The translations under genes were made by a program, and so were the position numbers. Under the pieces are notes generated by a model. That model did no database searches and was not told where the DNA came from. It was given only the letters and a program-made list of their open reading frames with translations. From positions 520,890 to 584,889 of the forward strand of contig NW_001799067.1 in NCBI RefSeq assembly GCF_000165425.1: a DNA stretch of 64,000 nucleotides. The letters are read 5' to 3'. Source of the DNA: Paramecium tetraurelia (lineage: Eukaryota; Ciliophora; Oligohymenophorea; Peniculida; Parameciidae). This document shows positions 38,746-49,541 of this stretch, in pieces. The stretch's first letter is position 1, and each line of letters begins with the position of its first letter.

Positions 38746-39255
38746 TTATTTTAATTAAATTAATGAACTAAGCTACTTGATATAAGACACTTAGAACTTG
38801 AGATTGTACTGTCCTAAGTTAAACCTTTATTTTCTATGTGATAAATCATTAAATTAATGGTAGACTATTAATAATTAAATTGAAGATCACTGAACATTAC
38901 TACATTAATTGAGAATTTGAAGTTAAATTTTAATCCCTTAAAAAGGACTAGGGAGTAAAGATACTGATAAAGATAGAGGAGATGGATAGAATCAAGAATC
39001 AAGTTTAGATCAGCTAGCTCTTCTGTTATTTTAGTAATCATATTTCAAACTTATTGATTTTAGAATGATTTATATAATAAAATTAAATAAAAATATTTAA
39101 GATTATTTATGCGAATAGGAATCAAAGAATAAAAATAATTGATTATAACAATAGCTACATTAATATTCGGAAATGTAGTAATTGAATTTAACATCTTAAG
39201 GTTAAAGCATAAAAGAATTCTTGGTATAAAGAATATAAAAACTGAGTTATTAGTA
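38746..39255. other. AT-rich spacer
   Basis: No convincing gene or RNA was seen between the unrecognised gene starting at 38745 (minus) and the tentative small gene ending at 39256. Confidence 0.4.
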
Positions 39256-39468
39256 TCAATTGAATACAGGATGTCTACATTAATTAAGTCTTAATTATAA
39301 AATGTATAATTAACCCTTTGCTTTGATTTAGAAACTTCTTTTTTTTCTTATTCTGCAGCTCATCTAAAGATTGTTTATATTGATTTTATAATCCCAAGGA
39401 TTTTTTCATTATAATACATAATCTTTTTCTCTGCAAATATTGAATCATACTTGAAAAAAAGCATGCAT
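39256..39468 (-). CDS. Tentative very small basic protein
   Basis: A candidate 55-residue gene with introns of 20 nt (GTATGATTCAATATTTGCAG) and 25 nt. The spliced product is a basic, Gln/Lys-rich helix (YKQSLDELQNKKKKKFLNQ) ending at TGA 39256. The composition is coding-like and the frame closes neatly, but neighbouring frames are open too in this AT-rich code. Treat it as a prediction only. Confidence 0.3.
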
Positions 39469-39608
39469 CACTTAAATGTAAGTTCTGGAGAATGAAGATC
39501 TAATATAACTAATTTAAAGATTCTAGACTTTTAGCTAGATTTGCGTTTTAGTATTTTTATCAGTGATTTTGTGCAGGATAATTTTTATTATAAAATATTT
39601 TCCTATAA

Positions 39609-40202
39609 ATGTTCTAAGCAGAAAAAGGAGCTAATGCAATTCCAGGATATACAGGGTATGAGTGTGATTTAGTGTAGATTTGCCCCAACATAGAATTTTG
39701 ATGCAGATTTATTGTAAATTTAAGGCAATAGGAATCATATTCCAAGTAATAATCATTTTGTAACCATATTTAGACTATGCTGGTTTTGTGCCAGGGATAA
39801 AGGCTGAAAATCTGTTTGGAAAAACCTTCGGGAAAATCACTCTTTTATCTGGTACGAGATAAAATCATTAGGGGTAATTAATTGATAGATGATTGAATCT
39901 AGATCGAATTTGCCAGCAGATCTCAGATACAGAAGTGAAGTCAAGGATGCTTATTGCGATCAAAATCATTAAAGAAATAAAGATAAATTGCTATATGGAA
40001 AACTTGATTCTGAAACTTCCGTAATTTATATTGAATCTATTGTAGAAAGCTCTGGCTTATAGCTTATCAAACTTAACAAGCACTCAGGTACCCAAAACAA
40101 CGAAATCCAGAGGTATTGTTAAGTTAGTATTTTGTAGTGGATGTGAAGGAGAGAGTGAGCAATGTGAGTTATCAGGAAGCACTAAAATAAGCCGGAAAAT
40201 GA
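39609..40202 (+). CDS. CIMIP2 (FAM166)-like ciliary microtubule inner protein
   Basis: 154 residues from six exons, with introns of 22 nt (39656-39677), 28 nt (39746-39773), 29, 25 and 25 nt. Spliced length is a multiple of three. It carries the family signature twice: NAIPGYTGFAP near residue 10 and HIPNYAGFVPGIKAENLFGK near residue 35. This IPGYxGFxP motif is typical of CIMIP2/FAM166 proteins, which bind inside axonemal doublet microtubules. The C-terminus is YQEALKQAGK. Both signature copies appear only after both short introns are removed. It ends 41 bp before the next gene on the same strand. Confidence 0.75.
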
Positions 40203-40243
40203 TTATATTAATTATGAGGATTTATTAATTATCCCACAATTAT

Positions 40244-41998
40244 TTGTTTTCAAATCAAATACATTATAATTATGAAGTCATTAATAAAAATAATTTAATG
40301 AGTGAAAACTATAATTTTTCTGATTTCGTCAAATTTAGGAAGGGTAGTACCTTTGGCATAGGAAAGATAGAGAATTTCAGTCGCGAAGAGGATTGGTTCG
40401 AATATTTCGAATACATCTTAAGCGAAGAATTACCAACAGGTTGGTTTATATATTGTATATTTTATTGTATTTAAATATTACACAACACACATTTTCCAAT
40501 AATCCTTATTATTGTGTTTTTCTTTTTTATTAATTTTTATTAGGTAAACAACCACATCATGGATTGTATGAAGTGTTTAAGACAGATTAATTGAAGAAAG
40601 GGAAAATGACTGATATTATTGAAAAAGTCCAATTAAGTAAGCTCCCCGAATATGTCCAGATGACGGAAAAGAAAGGTTATGTGATGAGACAATAGTTCAT
40701 ATCCAAGGATCTGATGCCTCTATTAAAATAGTGTTTTTGTGGCCAATATGTGAATCCAGATTAGGTTCTTGTGCTTTGTACTTCATGTGAAAAGCCTTTT
40801 CATGCTGAATGTCTAATTAAATAGTTTGAACAAGGAAATGCTAATTGTGATTCTTGCAGAGAAATTCTCTCTAACCTCCAAATTACCGATCGTATTAAAG
40901 ATGCATTGTAGACCAGGTCATCTACTATTGTCATCTAAACCAATCAACAAAAGACACATGAACAAAGGGCTATTTAAATTGAAGAGGAAGAAGAAGAATA
41001 ATTAGATAGAAATGAAAAGAGAATAGATTTAGATAAGATTGTCAAAAAAATCAAGACTAAAGATGGTCAAATACATTCTAAAGTGTAAATAGTAAAGTAA
41101 GATACTCACACAAATGGAAATTCTAGAGAAAAGAATTAAACACATGAAGCCATCCCATAAGCAAATCCTCCTGAATAGTAGAAACAATAATCATTACCAT
41201 TTAAAAACATATCAGCCCAGGCTGTAGAAAAAATGAAAAGCTGGGTTGAGAGATATAGATAAATGGAATCCAATGCATCAAATTTTGAAAAGAAGAGATA
41301 AGAAGTCAGAGAAAAATTCTTTTCAGTCATTTTTTATGGCATAGAAGAATTAAAAGATATGTATGAAAAAGATCCTAATTCTATCACACAATTAGAAAAG
41401 GAGATTATCAGTAATTCTGACACAGCCTTGTTTTAATATATTAAGAATTTAGCATTAGACATTGAAGTTTACACTCATATTAAGTTTAACACATAATACA
41501 AGACAAAATTAGAGCCGCTCTATGTTGAAAGATGCAAACTCATTTATTTACACATGAAAGATGATAAAAATTTAGAATTGCGAAGAAAAGTCATCTCTAA
41601 AGAATTTTAAGCCCAAGATTTGAGTACTAGAGATGAAAGAGATCTTTACAATCCAGAAAAAAGACGATAAACCCAAGAAATAGCTATGAGAGTCATTGAA
41701 CTTAATTAAAAAGATAAGGATGAAGAATAAAAAATCATCAAAGATATTGAAGAAGTATCCTTTTCTAGAAATGTAAATATATATCATTATTAATTAGTAA
41801 TCTATAAATGAAGAAATTTAAATCACTACTCAAAAGAAGGATGGTCATTCGACTAAAAATCTATTAAAAGAGAAAATGATGGAATATTCAGTTGAAAAGT
41901 CTATCATGAGATTTAAAAAAAGAATTGCTGATGAACTTAATGACAAGGAACGTTTACAAATATTAGCCAGCTTAGAATAGTATCAACTTCATTAATGA
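40244..41998 (+). CDS. BAH - PHD finger - TFIIS-central-domain protein
   Basis: About 541 residues. Order: a BAH-like domain (DFVKFRKGSTFGIGKIENF ... LYEVFKTDQL, residues about 28-110); a PHD finger (CFCGQ...CTSCEKPFHAEC...CDSC, about 130-175); an acidic/basic linker; then a TFIIS central-domain-like region (VRE-KFFSVIFYG... LRRKVISKEFQAQDLSTRDE, about 285-410). This combination points to a nuclear chromatin or transcription-elongation factor that reads histone tails and contacts RNA polymerase II, as in Bye1, PHF3 and DIDO proteins. Introns: an unusually long one at 40440-40543 (104 nt) and a 25-nt one near 41777. The start could instead be ATG 40298 (MSENYNFS). Confidence 0.75.
40440..40543 (+). 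other. 104-nt intron without any internal AG
   Basis: The flanking exons join the BAH domain exactly (ELPTG to KQPHHGLYE) only if all 104 nt are removed. The sequence begins GTTGG, ends TTTTTATTAG, and contains no AG before the acceptor. That is about four times the usual intron length here. Confidence 0.6.
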
Positions 41999-42095
41999 AT
42001 ATTCAAATATTATTGTTTTATATAAATCATAATTTAAAATATTGAAATAGTTTTTGTTTTCCAGAAAAAAATAGATATAAAATGATAAAATTAAA

Positions 42096-44159
42096 TCAAT
42101 TATCTTTATAGTATTCTAACCATTTAAATTATGTTTTCATAGATGTTTCAAACGCAATTCTTATTAAACTTTCTATTGCTTTCTCCTTGGCAGTCCCCTC
42201 ACATTATTACAGGTTTTTTATAGATCTACGGCTTTTTATAAAGTTTACAACCCATTTTTTGAAATATTTAATCTTTCTTTTCTTTTAAATTATATCATAT
42301 TTAAGTTTGACTATCTAAAAATCTTATTTTAACTTCTAATTTGAGAGTGATTACCACAATTCATGCAAATTGTCATTTTACAATAGATATTTCCATGCTT
42401 AAAATGCTTTCTTTTGAACATTTTTATTGTAAACTTCTATTGCCATTTCTTCTATTTATTGTCTTTGTTATTTTAAAGTGATTATCTTCAATTAATCTTA
42501 CAATTTCTATTATTTACTAGTTAATTAATTATATCTGAATCCCTCAAGACCTTTCCTTTTTAATAAAAATTGGTAAAAGGGGTGGTATTCTTTATCGTTT
42601 TTCCAAAATTGAAACCCCTTCTGTATTCTTCTTAGTTACATAATTTAAATAAATTCTTTTTGTCTATGTCTTTGGAGGAATGCTATTTTCCATTTGATAA
42701 ATACTTTTTACATCAAATTTGGACATAATTTTAAATCCTCTTTTAGTTCAAAAATTATGAGCTTAATTTTCTTAGCTTAAACTTGTCTTTCATCTACAGT
42801 ATATATATCATTTAAACAATTAGGCCCTTCATACATATTTCTTGGTTTTTCATCAGTTAAAAATTAGGATAATACTTGATTATCATCATTATCATCATCC
42901 TCTTTTTGATTTTCAACTCTTTATGCTTTTTCTTTTTATTCCTTCTCTAATTGTCTCTTTCTTTGCTCTTATTAAGTTAGGTAGTAAGTAATTTATTACC
43001 ATGCTTGAAGTGATTATCTTAAGAGAATCTTTCTGATTGACTTTGCTGCTTATCTTTATCGAGCCAAACATTAATGAAATATTCTCCAATTTTAAAATAT
43101 TGTATTTAAAGTTTTCACTCTCATGTGATCACAGACTAATTCGTAGAATTCATTTTTAGATTTGTTTCTTTAAGAGTATTAATATAGCTTTTAAAAGCAT
43201 TTTTTTTAATTTATCATTTGTCTTATCTGTGTTGTATCATTTAATATCTTGTTAATTGCACTTTTGTATTTAATTCTCAAAAACAAATATCTTAAAAACA
43301 TCTTTTTAGTTATTCGTTTTTATTCTAATAGTAACATATTCTTCTTCCTTTCGTAAAGGGCTTCACTTAATAACTCTTTTTTTATCTCATTTGCCCTTAT
43401 GCAAAGTTCTCTAATAGGATAGATATAATTCAAGCATAATATTATACTGTAAATTTTCAGTTACTAAAAGAGTTAAATGCTAAGAAGAGTGAATTCTTTA
43501 ATATTATTGTTCTTCTTTTATTTTATCGACTGATTGAAATAATTAATATTCTTCATATTCTCAATTAAGGATAAAATGTTGATATTTTATGTACTCAAAT
43601 TGGCTAACTCTTCTTCAGGCCAAAATATGCATAGATTTAAGTTCAATTTCAATCCTTACTCTAATTTTTTTTCAATTTTGACAGGAATCCAAGAAGGTGG
43701 GTTTTCCAATTCAAATTCTAATTTTTTTATTATTAATTTAGGTTGTACTTGTCTAACTATACCTGTTCTTTTTTAAAAGACCGATTCATTTGGTATTGTT
43801 CGAACTTTTTCTAAGTCTTACTAATATTCATCAGCAAATTTAACTTAATGTTATTATTCATCCATTTCATCTGGTTCATTTAACATTTATAACTTTTGAA
43901 TTTCTGGTGTTGAACACGTAAATTATTTAGTAGACACATCTTCAACTTTGGGTTTTGCTTTTTTCACAGTTGTAAGCTTTTAACAAAAAAAATCAATTTC
44001 TTTTAGTAGCATGGACTATTATGAAAACTCCTCTTATTAAATTAGAGGAGCATGAAGAGGTTTTGGTTTCTATAGTACCATCATTGTCTCTTCCATCTAC
44101 TTTAAAATATCTCTTTAAGGTTAAAAATTTGGAGTCACATCGCTTTCCAATTTAATCAT
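42096..44159 (-). CDS. Sfi1-like tryptophan-repeat protein (putative centrin-binding)
   Basis: 687 residues in one uninterrupted frame of 2,064 nt, unusual in this intron-rich window. The C-terminal two thirds consist of helical segments with a recurring aromatic-x2-W-basic pattern: FQNWRIF, LQAWQQI, FIKWKIA, FQFWKND, FQAWKYL and YFKKWVV, spaced by basic, Gln-rich helices. This matches the Sfi1 repeat (L-x3-F/L-x2-W-K/R), which binds centrin. In Paramecium such proteins are known from the contractile infraciliary lattice and basal bodies. The N-terminal 200 residues are acidic and unconserved. The repeat count and the centrin-binding role are inferred from pattern only. Confidence 0.65.
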
Positions 44160-44558
44160 GAATACTTATTAACTGAAAAATAATTAATTCAAATTAATTA
44201 TTTATTAAATGAAAAACAAATAATAAATCCATTTAAGAAGACAATCATAGATGCTCATCTATAATATACAAAACAATTCGATATTTATTATATTATAAAG
44301 TATCCTATAAAGTCTCTGATCTATTTCAGGTTTAATTCTACATTATATACATAAAATGAACTCAGAAGATTGTTATAGGATATTATTTTTTTAATGAATT
44401 ATTAATTATATCTAATGAACTTTGAGCCATTCATGTTGCAAATTGGAAAATTAGGGAGATAGTATTTAATTCTAAATAATTATAACTCAGAATTATGGAT
44501 TATTTATATATAAGTATTAGTGCCTAATTTGTGAAAATTCAAATCTTTTTAATAATTA
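44160..44558. other. Divergent spacer upstream of ribosomal protein L5
   Basis: About 400 bp of AT-rich DNA between the Sfi1-like gene start (minus) and the L5 gene start. No coding frame was seen. It presumably contains the promoter of the strongly expressed L5 gene. Confidence 0.45.
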
Positions 44559-45526
44559 ATGGCATTTGTTAAGCTTGTTAAAGGAACACCCTATTTCAAA
44601 AGATTCTAAACTAAATTCAGAAGACGAAGAGAAGGAAAGACTGATTATTATGCAAGAAGCAGATTGATCGTGTAAGACAAGGATAAATATAACTCACCAA
44701 AATACAGATTTGTAGTTAGACACACAAACACAAAGATCATTTGCTAAGTGATCTATGCTACCTTAAAGGGAGACAAGGTAGTGGCTGCTGCTGAATCTAC
44801 TGAATTAAAGAGATTTGGTTTAACAAGTGGTTTGACTAACTATGCTGCTGCCTATGCCACTGGTTTATTATTGGCCAGAAGAACACTTAAAACATTGAAG
44901 ATGGATAAGTTTTATGAAGGCAACAAAACCATCGATGGAAACTTGTATGATGTTGCTGAAAAGGAAAACCCAGAGAGAAGACCATTCTTTGCCGTACTTG
45001 ATATTGGTTTGGTCAGATCAACTCTCGGAAACAGAGTATTCGCTGCCTTAAAGGGAGCAGCTGATGGTGGTATTCACATCCCACACAACAACAGAAGATT
45101 CCCAGGATTCTCTGTTGATAATGACAAGAAAGAAAAATATGATGCCAATGTTCACAAGGACAGAATCTTTGGTGTTCATGTTGATAAATACATGGCTCTC
45201 TTATAAAAGGAGAAGAAGACTAACAAAGATGGAAGATCTAAGTTCGATGTCTAATTCCACAATTGGGAATAAACCTTGAAGACTGTAATATAATAAATTA
45301 ATATTAATAGGCTGGTGTCAAATCAGTTTAAGAATTGTTCAAGAAGATTCACGATGAAATCAGAAAGAATAGTGACAGAGTAAAGAGAGGTGCTAAATAA
45401 AATCCAAAGAGAGATCACACCAAATACAGAGCCAAGAGATTAAACGCTAAATAAAGAAGAGCTAACGCTTTAAAAAAGATCGATATAGCCACCAAATAAG
45501 CTGCTAAATTAAAGAAGAAGGCATGA
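44559..45526 (+). CDS. RPL5: 60S ribosomal protein L5 (uL18)
   Basis: 313 residues in two exons with one intron at 45285-45310 (26 nt). The sequence follows eukaryotic L5 along its length: YFKRFQTKFRRRREGKTDYY, RLIVQDKDKYNSPKYR, VIYATLKGDKV, YAAAYATGLLLARR, GGIHIPHNNRRFPG, then a Lys/Arg-rich C-terminus. L5 binds 5S rRNA and, with L11, joins the central protuberance of the large ribosomal subunit. Codon use is restricted (AGA, AAG, GAA, GCT, TTC), as expected for high expression, and several Gln codons are TAA or TAG. Length is typical for the family (about 300). Confidence 0.97.
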
Positions 45527-45717
45527 TTTCATTTATATTTGGTACATTATAAAATATTCCAATCTTTTTCGATTTTGTCTTGACTAACCTAATTAATATC
45601 ACTACTTGACATTTATTATTTATATATCCAAATATGTCTCATGGCCACTTTAATGGTTATATAAGAATAATCTTTTTGTTATTTCAATTAATTTCAAGAA
45701 TAATAAAAATATAATAT

Positions 45718-46760
45718 ATGTCAACTTAGTATAGAATACCATCTAACGATAATTATATTCGAGACTTAGAAAACATTTCTCAAAGGTAATTTTGAATTTA
45801 TACTAAAAGAGAGCGTCATGGATTGTTTAATCAGCCTCCTCCATTACTAATAGGTGATTAATATAACGACGCATTAAAAAGTAATGAATTACTTATTTAA
45901 ATATAGGCTAAGGCAAGGAGAAAGGTGTATTGGTCAATAAAAAATTATAAAAAAAGCATGAACCTACTTTATTTTTAGAGCCTGGATATACAACATTAAA
46001 TGATCCTTACAAAGATTAATTTAAAGCCAAATAAATTTACGACAAAGAAAGAGAATTAGCAATTAAAAATCCAAATTGTTTCAAGCCAAATGATCATGTT
46101 AAATCAATGTAAATATATGCACTGAGTATCAAAGTAAACATTCAGAATTTGAACACATGAAAGAATTCAATGATAAAGTATTTAATACAAGAACTCCAAA
46201 AGGAGATGTTAGGACTTAAGCTCGAAATTTCTTAACCAATCCTGCAAAGAAAGGATTAGGCAGAACAACCACTAATAATTTATTTGGATAAATTGAATAT
46301 ATACCTGATCCGTATGACAGACAAGAGGAATTAGATAGATAAGATAGAATTAAACATAGAAGCAAATTTTTACCAGGAACAACTAGGTTTATTACAACAA
46401 GTCACGGCAATCGACCATTTACGGCTGATGGAATATTACTTGATGGAGCAGGATATTTATCAGGTAATTACTTTATTCTAATACCAATAAGCGAAAAAAA
46501 GACCACTGTATAAAGGTGCCCCTTTTAGACCTGCTAACTAAAATAAAAATGGATTTTAAGGAACATTTGAAGTGCTCTAATACATGGAAGAAGGTGTACC
46601 AGATCCTAAAACGAAATAAAATACCTTCTAAAAATTAAGTGCCACTTAAACCTATGAAAATCCTTGGAGACCAAATTCAAATGGAACCTTTGCTCGACCA
46701 TGTCCTAGTGTTTCGTAGCAATTAAGACATAGAAGCGTAGGATCAAATTAAAAATCTTGA
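45718..46760 (+). CDS. CFAP96 (C4orf47)-like ciliary protein
   Basis: 312 residues in five exons with introns of 24, 26, 26 and 28 nt; three of the four end in AAG rather than TAG. Family signatures in order: RHGLFNQPPPLLIGDQY, LFLEPGYTTLNDPYKDQF, NFLTNPAKKGLG, EYIPDPYDRQEELDRQ and KFLPGTTRFITTSHGNRPF. Vertebrate CFAP96/C4orf47 is a centrosome- and cilium-associated protein of similar length. A structural axonemal or basal-body role is inferred from the family. It ends 94 bp before the convergent unknown gene. Confidence 0.75.
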
Positions 46761-46853
46761 AAATAAAGAATACATTAATTGCATTAATTTGAATGTTTAA
46801 TTAGACGTAATGAATGCAATTCTCAATAAGTACTCTGTTTAAACTATATATAA

Positions 46854-47342
46854 TCATTTCCCTTCTCTTTGTTCTATTTATGCATATTTTCTATAAATCC
46901 TTCTCATAACAAATAATATTTACTCATATAGTTTTTGTGAGTCAAACTAGTCTATGTCACAAAATTGAATTTCTCCTCCTTTCAGATATTCAAAAGGTAA
47001 TCCTAGTAAAACACATTTCTGAGAAAAAATTATTGCTTAAGGAATGTAATACTGTTAAGGAAATTACTTATTAAAAAAGTAATCTTGCAATTATTTTTAG
47101 GATTAATAGAAATCATACAATTTGTCATCAAACATTTTTTAATTCTCACTTTTGATATTTAAGTTTCCAACTTTATATTATCTCTATTCCAAAATTCCAA
47201 ATTGATCATATATTGTCAGATGCTCTGTTTTTGACTATTGTAATTCTTTAATAACCAGATCAATGATAGGAATTACATTTTTATGTTTTGGCTATTGAAA
47301 TCCCAATAAAAGATGAAGAGGTTGTTTCTATAATCCTTGCAT
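46854..47342 (-). CDS. Unrecognised 162-residue protein
   Basis: A single open frame from ATG 47342 to TGA 46854, intron-free. The N-terminus is MQGLQKQPLHLLLGFQQP. The middle is mixed and globular (NVIPIIDLVIKELQQSKTEHL, shown in part). The C-terminus is basic and helical (LFVMRRIYRKYAQIEQREGK). Hydrophobic spacing suggests a folded soluble protein, but no family was recognised. A longer N-terminus through an upstream intron is possible. Confidence 0.5.
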
Positions 47343-47407
47343 TAATTTTAAAATGTAATAAAAACAATAATTTCATATTTTCTGAATATTTTCGAATGAA
47401 CGTGTTT

Positions 47408-47752
47408 TCACCTAATAATTTAAAAAAAATTATATTATAGTATCGAATCTTAGAAAATATGTATCAATACTGTAATTAAAATATTAACAATATGCATTAA
47501 ATGTTTTGATTGATTGAAATATTATTCGAACAATCTAATTGATTTTTGTGATTGCACATATTCATGTTCATGTATATTGTGTTGTGAAGTACTCCTATGT
47601 TTAAGAATGCCATATTAATTTTTTTTGATCACTAACTCAGCTTGTTGGTCATAAATTCTGGAATGGTAGTTTCCTTTGATTACTACTTTTTAACTCTTAA
47701 TAACAGCAGCACCTACTTATAGAATTGATTCCTTACGTTTTTGGAGTTGTTT
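47408..47752 (-). other. Unresolved coding-like frame
   Basis: A minus-strand frame is open for about 115 codons and looks coding (SQKVVIKGNYHSRIYDQQ, then HEHEYVQSQKSIRLFEQYF), ending at TGA 47408. No in-frame ATG was found and I could not find introns that supply one. It could be a gene with an undetected first exon, a relic, or chance in a one-stop code. Confidence 0.3.
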
Positions 47753-47820
47753 AATTCACAATTTAAGTTTCTAATTGTTAATTCAATAATAATTAATTTT
47801 TAGAACAAAATTTTGATTCA

Positions 47821-48725
47821 ATGACCGCAACTATGCAATAACATCATTAATTGATGGACGAAGAGTCTGAATTAGTAAATAAGATACTCAAGGAAATTTA
47901 AATCGATTCTAATATGTGCAACGAACAAGTGCAACTTATGATTGATAATACTCCGGTATATTTTCCTCATCAACCTTATGAAGTCTTGAAGGTTTATATG
48001 GAAAGTGTAATAAATGCATTAAATAAGAAGTAGAATGCATTGTAAATTATAAAAATCACTATGGAAGATTGGAATCACCAACTGTAACAGGTAAAACCCT
48101 ATCCTTGCTCTGTGCCTCCCTAGCATGGTTAAAGAAGAACAGAAAAGATTAATAGAATTCTGATTAGCCTAAGAATATTAAGATTATATATTCATCAAGA
48201 ACTTACACTCAATTAAAATAAGTGGTCATAGAATTGAAGAAGACAATCTACAAACCCAATATTTCAATACTTGCCTCAAGAGATCAATATTGCATCAGAG
48301 AGGAAGGTTGCTGAAGGAATAGACTTTTCTGATGAATTATGCAGAGCTATCTTCTTAGTAGGTGTTCCCTATCCAGTTATAATAGATAATCGTTTTATCG
48401 AAAAAATGAACTACTTGGATAGGGTCTTCAACGATCTAGAATTCAATCATTAATAAAGAATAAAAAGCTCTAAATGGTACACTCAACAAGCTATTCGTGC
48501 TACAAATCAAGCTATTGGAAGAGTTATTCGGCATATCAATGATTATGGGTATAATATTGTGTTAATAATTTTAGAATTGTTTATTTATGTGATAAAAGAT
48601 TTGAATACAAAGAAATTAGACAAGGATTATCAAAATGGGCATAGCCAGCTATCTAACCTTGGATCAATGATGACGATGTGATTCAGCAAACCAAGTCATT
48701 TTTCAACAGATCAATGTTGGAGTGA
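47821..48725 (+). pseudogene. RTEL1-like DNA helicase, internally deleted and frameshifted
   Basis: The 5' part matches the start of RTEL1/FANCJ-type iron-sulphur helicases: TPVYFPHQPYEVLKVYMESV, a Walker A region, IIYSSRTYTQLKQV and ILASRDQYCIRE. The 3' part matches the end of the helicase core: [46 protein letters not shown] and YLCDKRF. Between them, at about 48285-48310, some 500 expected residues are missing, including the iron-sulphur cysteines and the DEAH box. The two halves are in different frames, so the 5' half stops soon after the junction. Walker A reads SPTVTGKT instead of SPTGTGKT. Introns remain recognisable (26 nt before LESPT, 26 nt after DYG). Sequence after 48725 shows further faint remnants. 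An intact copy probably exists elsewhere. Confidence 0.75.
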
Positions 48726-48818
48726 TCTATATTCGAAATTTGATACTGAAAGAATTTACATGATATTTATATTTTTTTGACATCCTGTTCCAGTAGAATA
48801 CATTGTTCAAAAATAGAA

Positions 48819-49141
48819 TCACTAAAAGAAGAAACTGCGTATAAAATAAAAAATGAACTTATTATTATTTATTTATATTTTTGATTTATTCATTTCGATC
48901 TTGTGCATCCTCTCCAGCCTTTGGGAATTCATTTAAATGTGTTCCCTCTATTTCAGGATCTTCCAATAGGGCTTCCATTATTGTTTCCTTAGCATATGGC
49001 TGTGATTTGCTAGTTAAATGCACAATGAAATAATATTTATTAGAATTTAATATAATTGAATTGATAATTGAGAAATAGAGTTGTCAACTGTTACTGCCGA
49101 TATTCAGACTGCTATAAAAGATCGAATTGCTGAACGTTCAT
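48819..49141 (-). CDS. Tentative small acidic protein with a long intron
   Basis: A candidate gene starting MNVQQFDLLQQSEYRQQ and continuing into KSQPYAKETIMEALLEDPE and FPKAGEDAQDRNE, clearly coding in style. The two parts join in frame only if a 79-nt intron (49010-49088) is removed; that intron contains no internal AG. A second 37-nt intron then gives an immediate TGA at 48819. About 68 residues, no known family. The 3' end is the weakest part. Confidence 0.35.
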
Positions 49142-49201
49142 TTTAATAGTATGAAACTATATTAGATTGAATATATCCTTATTAATGAATATCAGTATAT
49201 C

Positions 49202-49541
49202 TCATTATTTCGACAATTAAAATCTTTTGACAAAATTTTAATTCAAGTAGTCGAATTACTTTTCATCGAATTTTTCTCTGTATTGTAATCTTGTAAAAAT
49301 AGATTGAGGTAAATCATATTTTAAGGATTTATTGAATTCAACATGTTACCCATATGCCATCACAGTAAAGGAAGCATAGCAAGTTGCCACTATGTAATAT
49401 TTGTAAAATACAAATGACTTTTGAGATTTATTTACTAAAGTACCAACTTAATAATGCAGCATTTGATACAACTAAAAAGAATGTTTCATGGAGATATTAC
49501 TACGGCAATAACTCCTTACGAGCATAAAAGTAATTTGACAT
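49202..49541 (-). CDS. Small membrane-associated protein, unknown
   Basis: 105 residues in two exons; the 22-nt intron is at 49390-49411. Starts MSNYFYARKELLPQQYLHE. Two moderately hydrophobic stretches follow (TFFLVVSNAALLSWYF and VILATCYASFTVMAYG), then a charged C-terminal tail (FTRLQYREKFDEKQFDYLNQ). The layout suggests a small two-pass or hairpin membrane protein, perhaps mitochondrial (inference only). The unspliced alternative starts at ATG 49489 and gives 95 residues with one hydrophobic stretch. The spliced form is preferred because it is hydrophobic through the junction. Confidence 0.5.

Noticed and set aside
39648-39777. A 128-bp TA-bounded segment in the CIMIP2-like gene, considered as a retained internal eliminated sequence.
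   Set aside because: Two ordinary introns (22 and 28 nt) with a real exon between them explain it and restore a second IPxYxGFxP repeat.
40390-40400. GGTTCGAAT, resembling a tRNA T-loop.
   Set aside because: It lies in the BAH coding exon and has no acceptor or anticodon stem around it.
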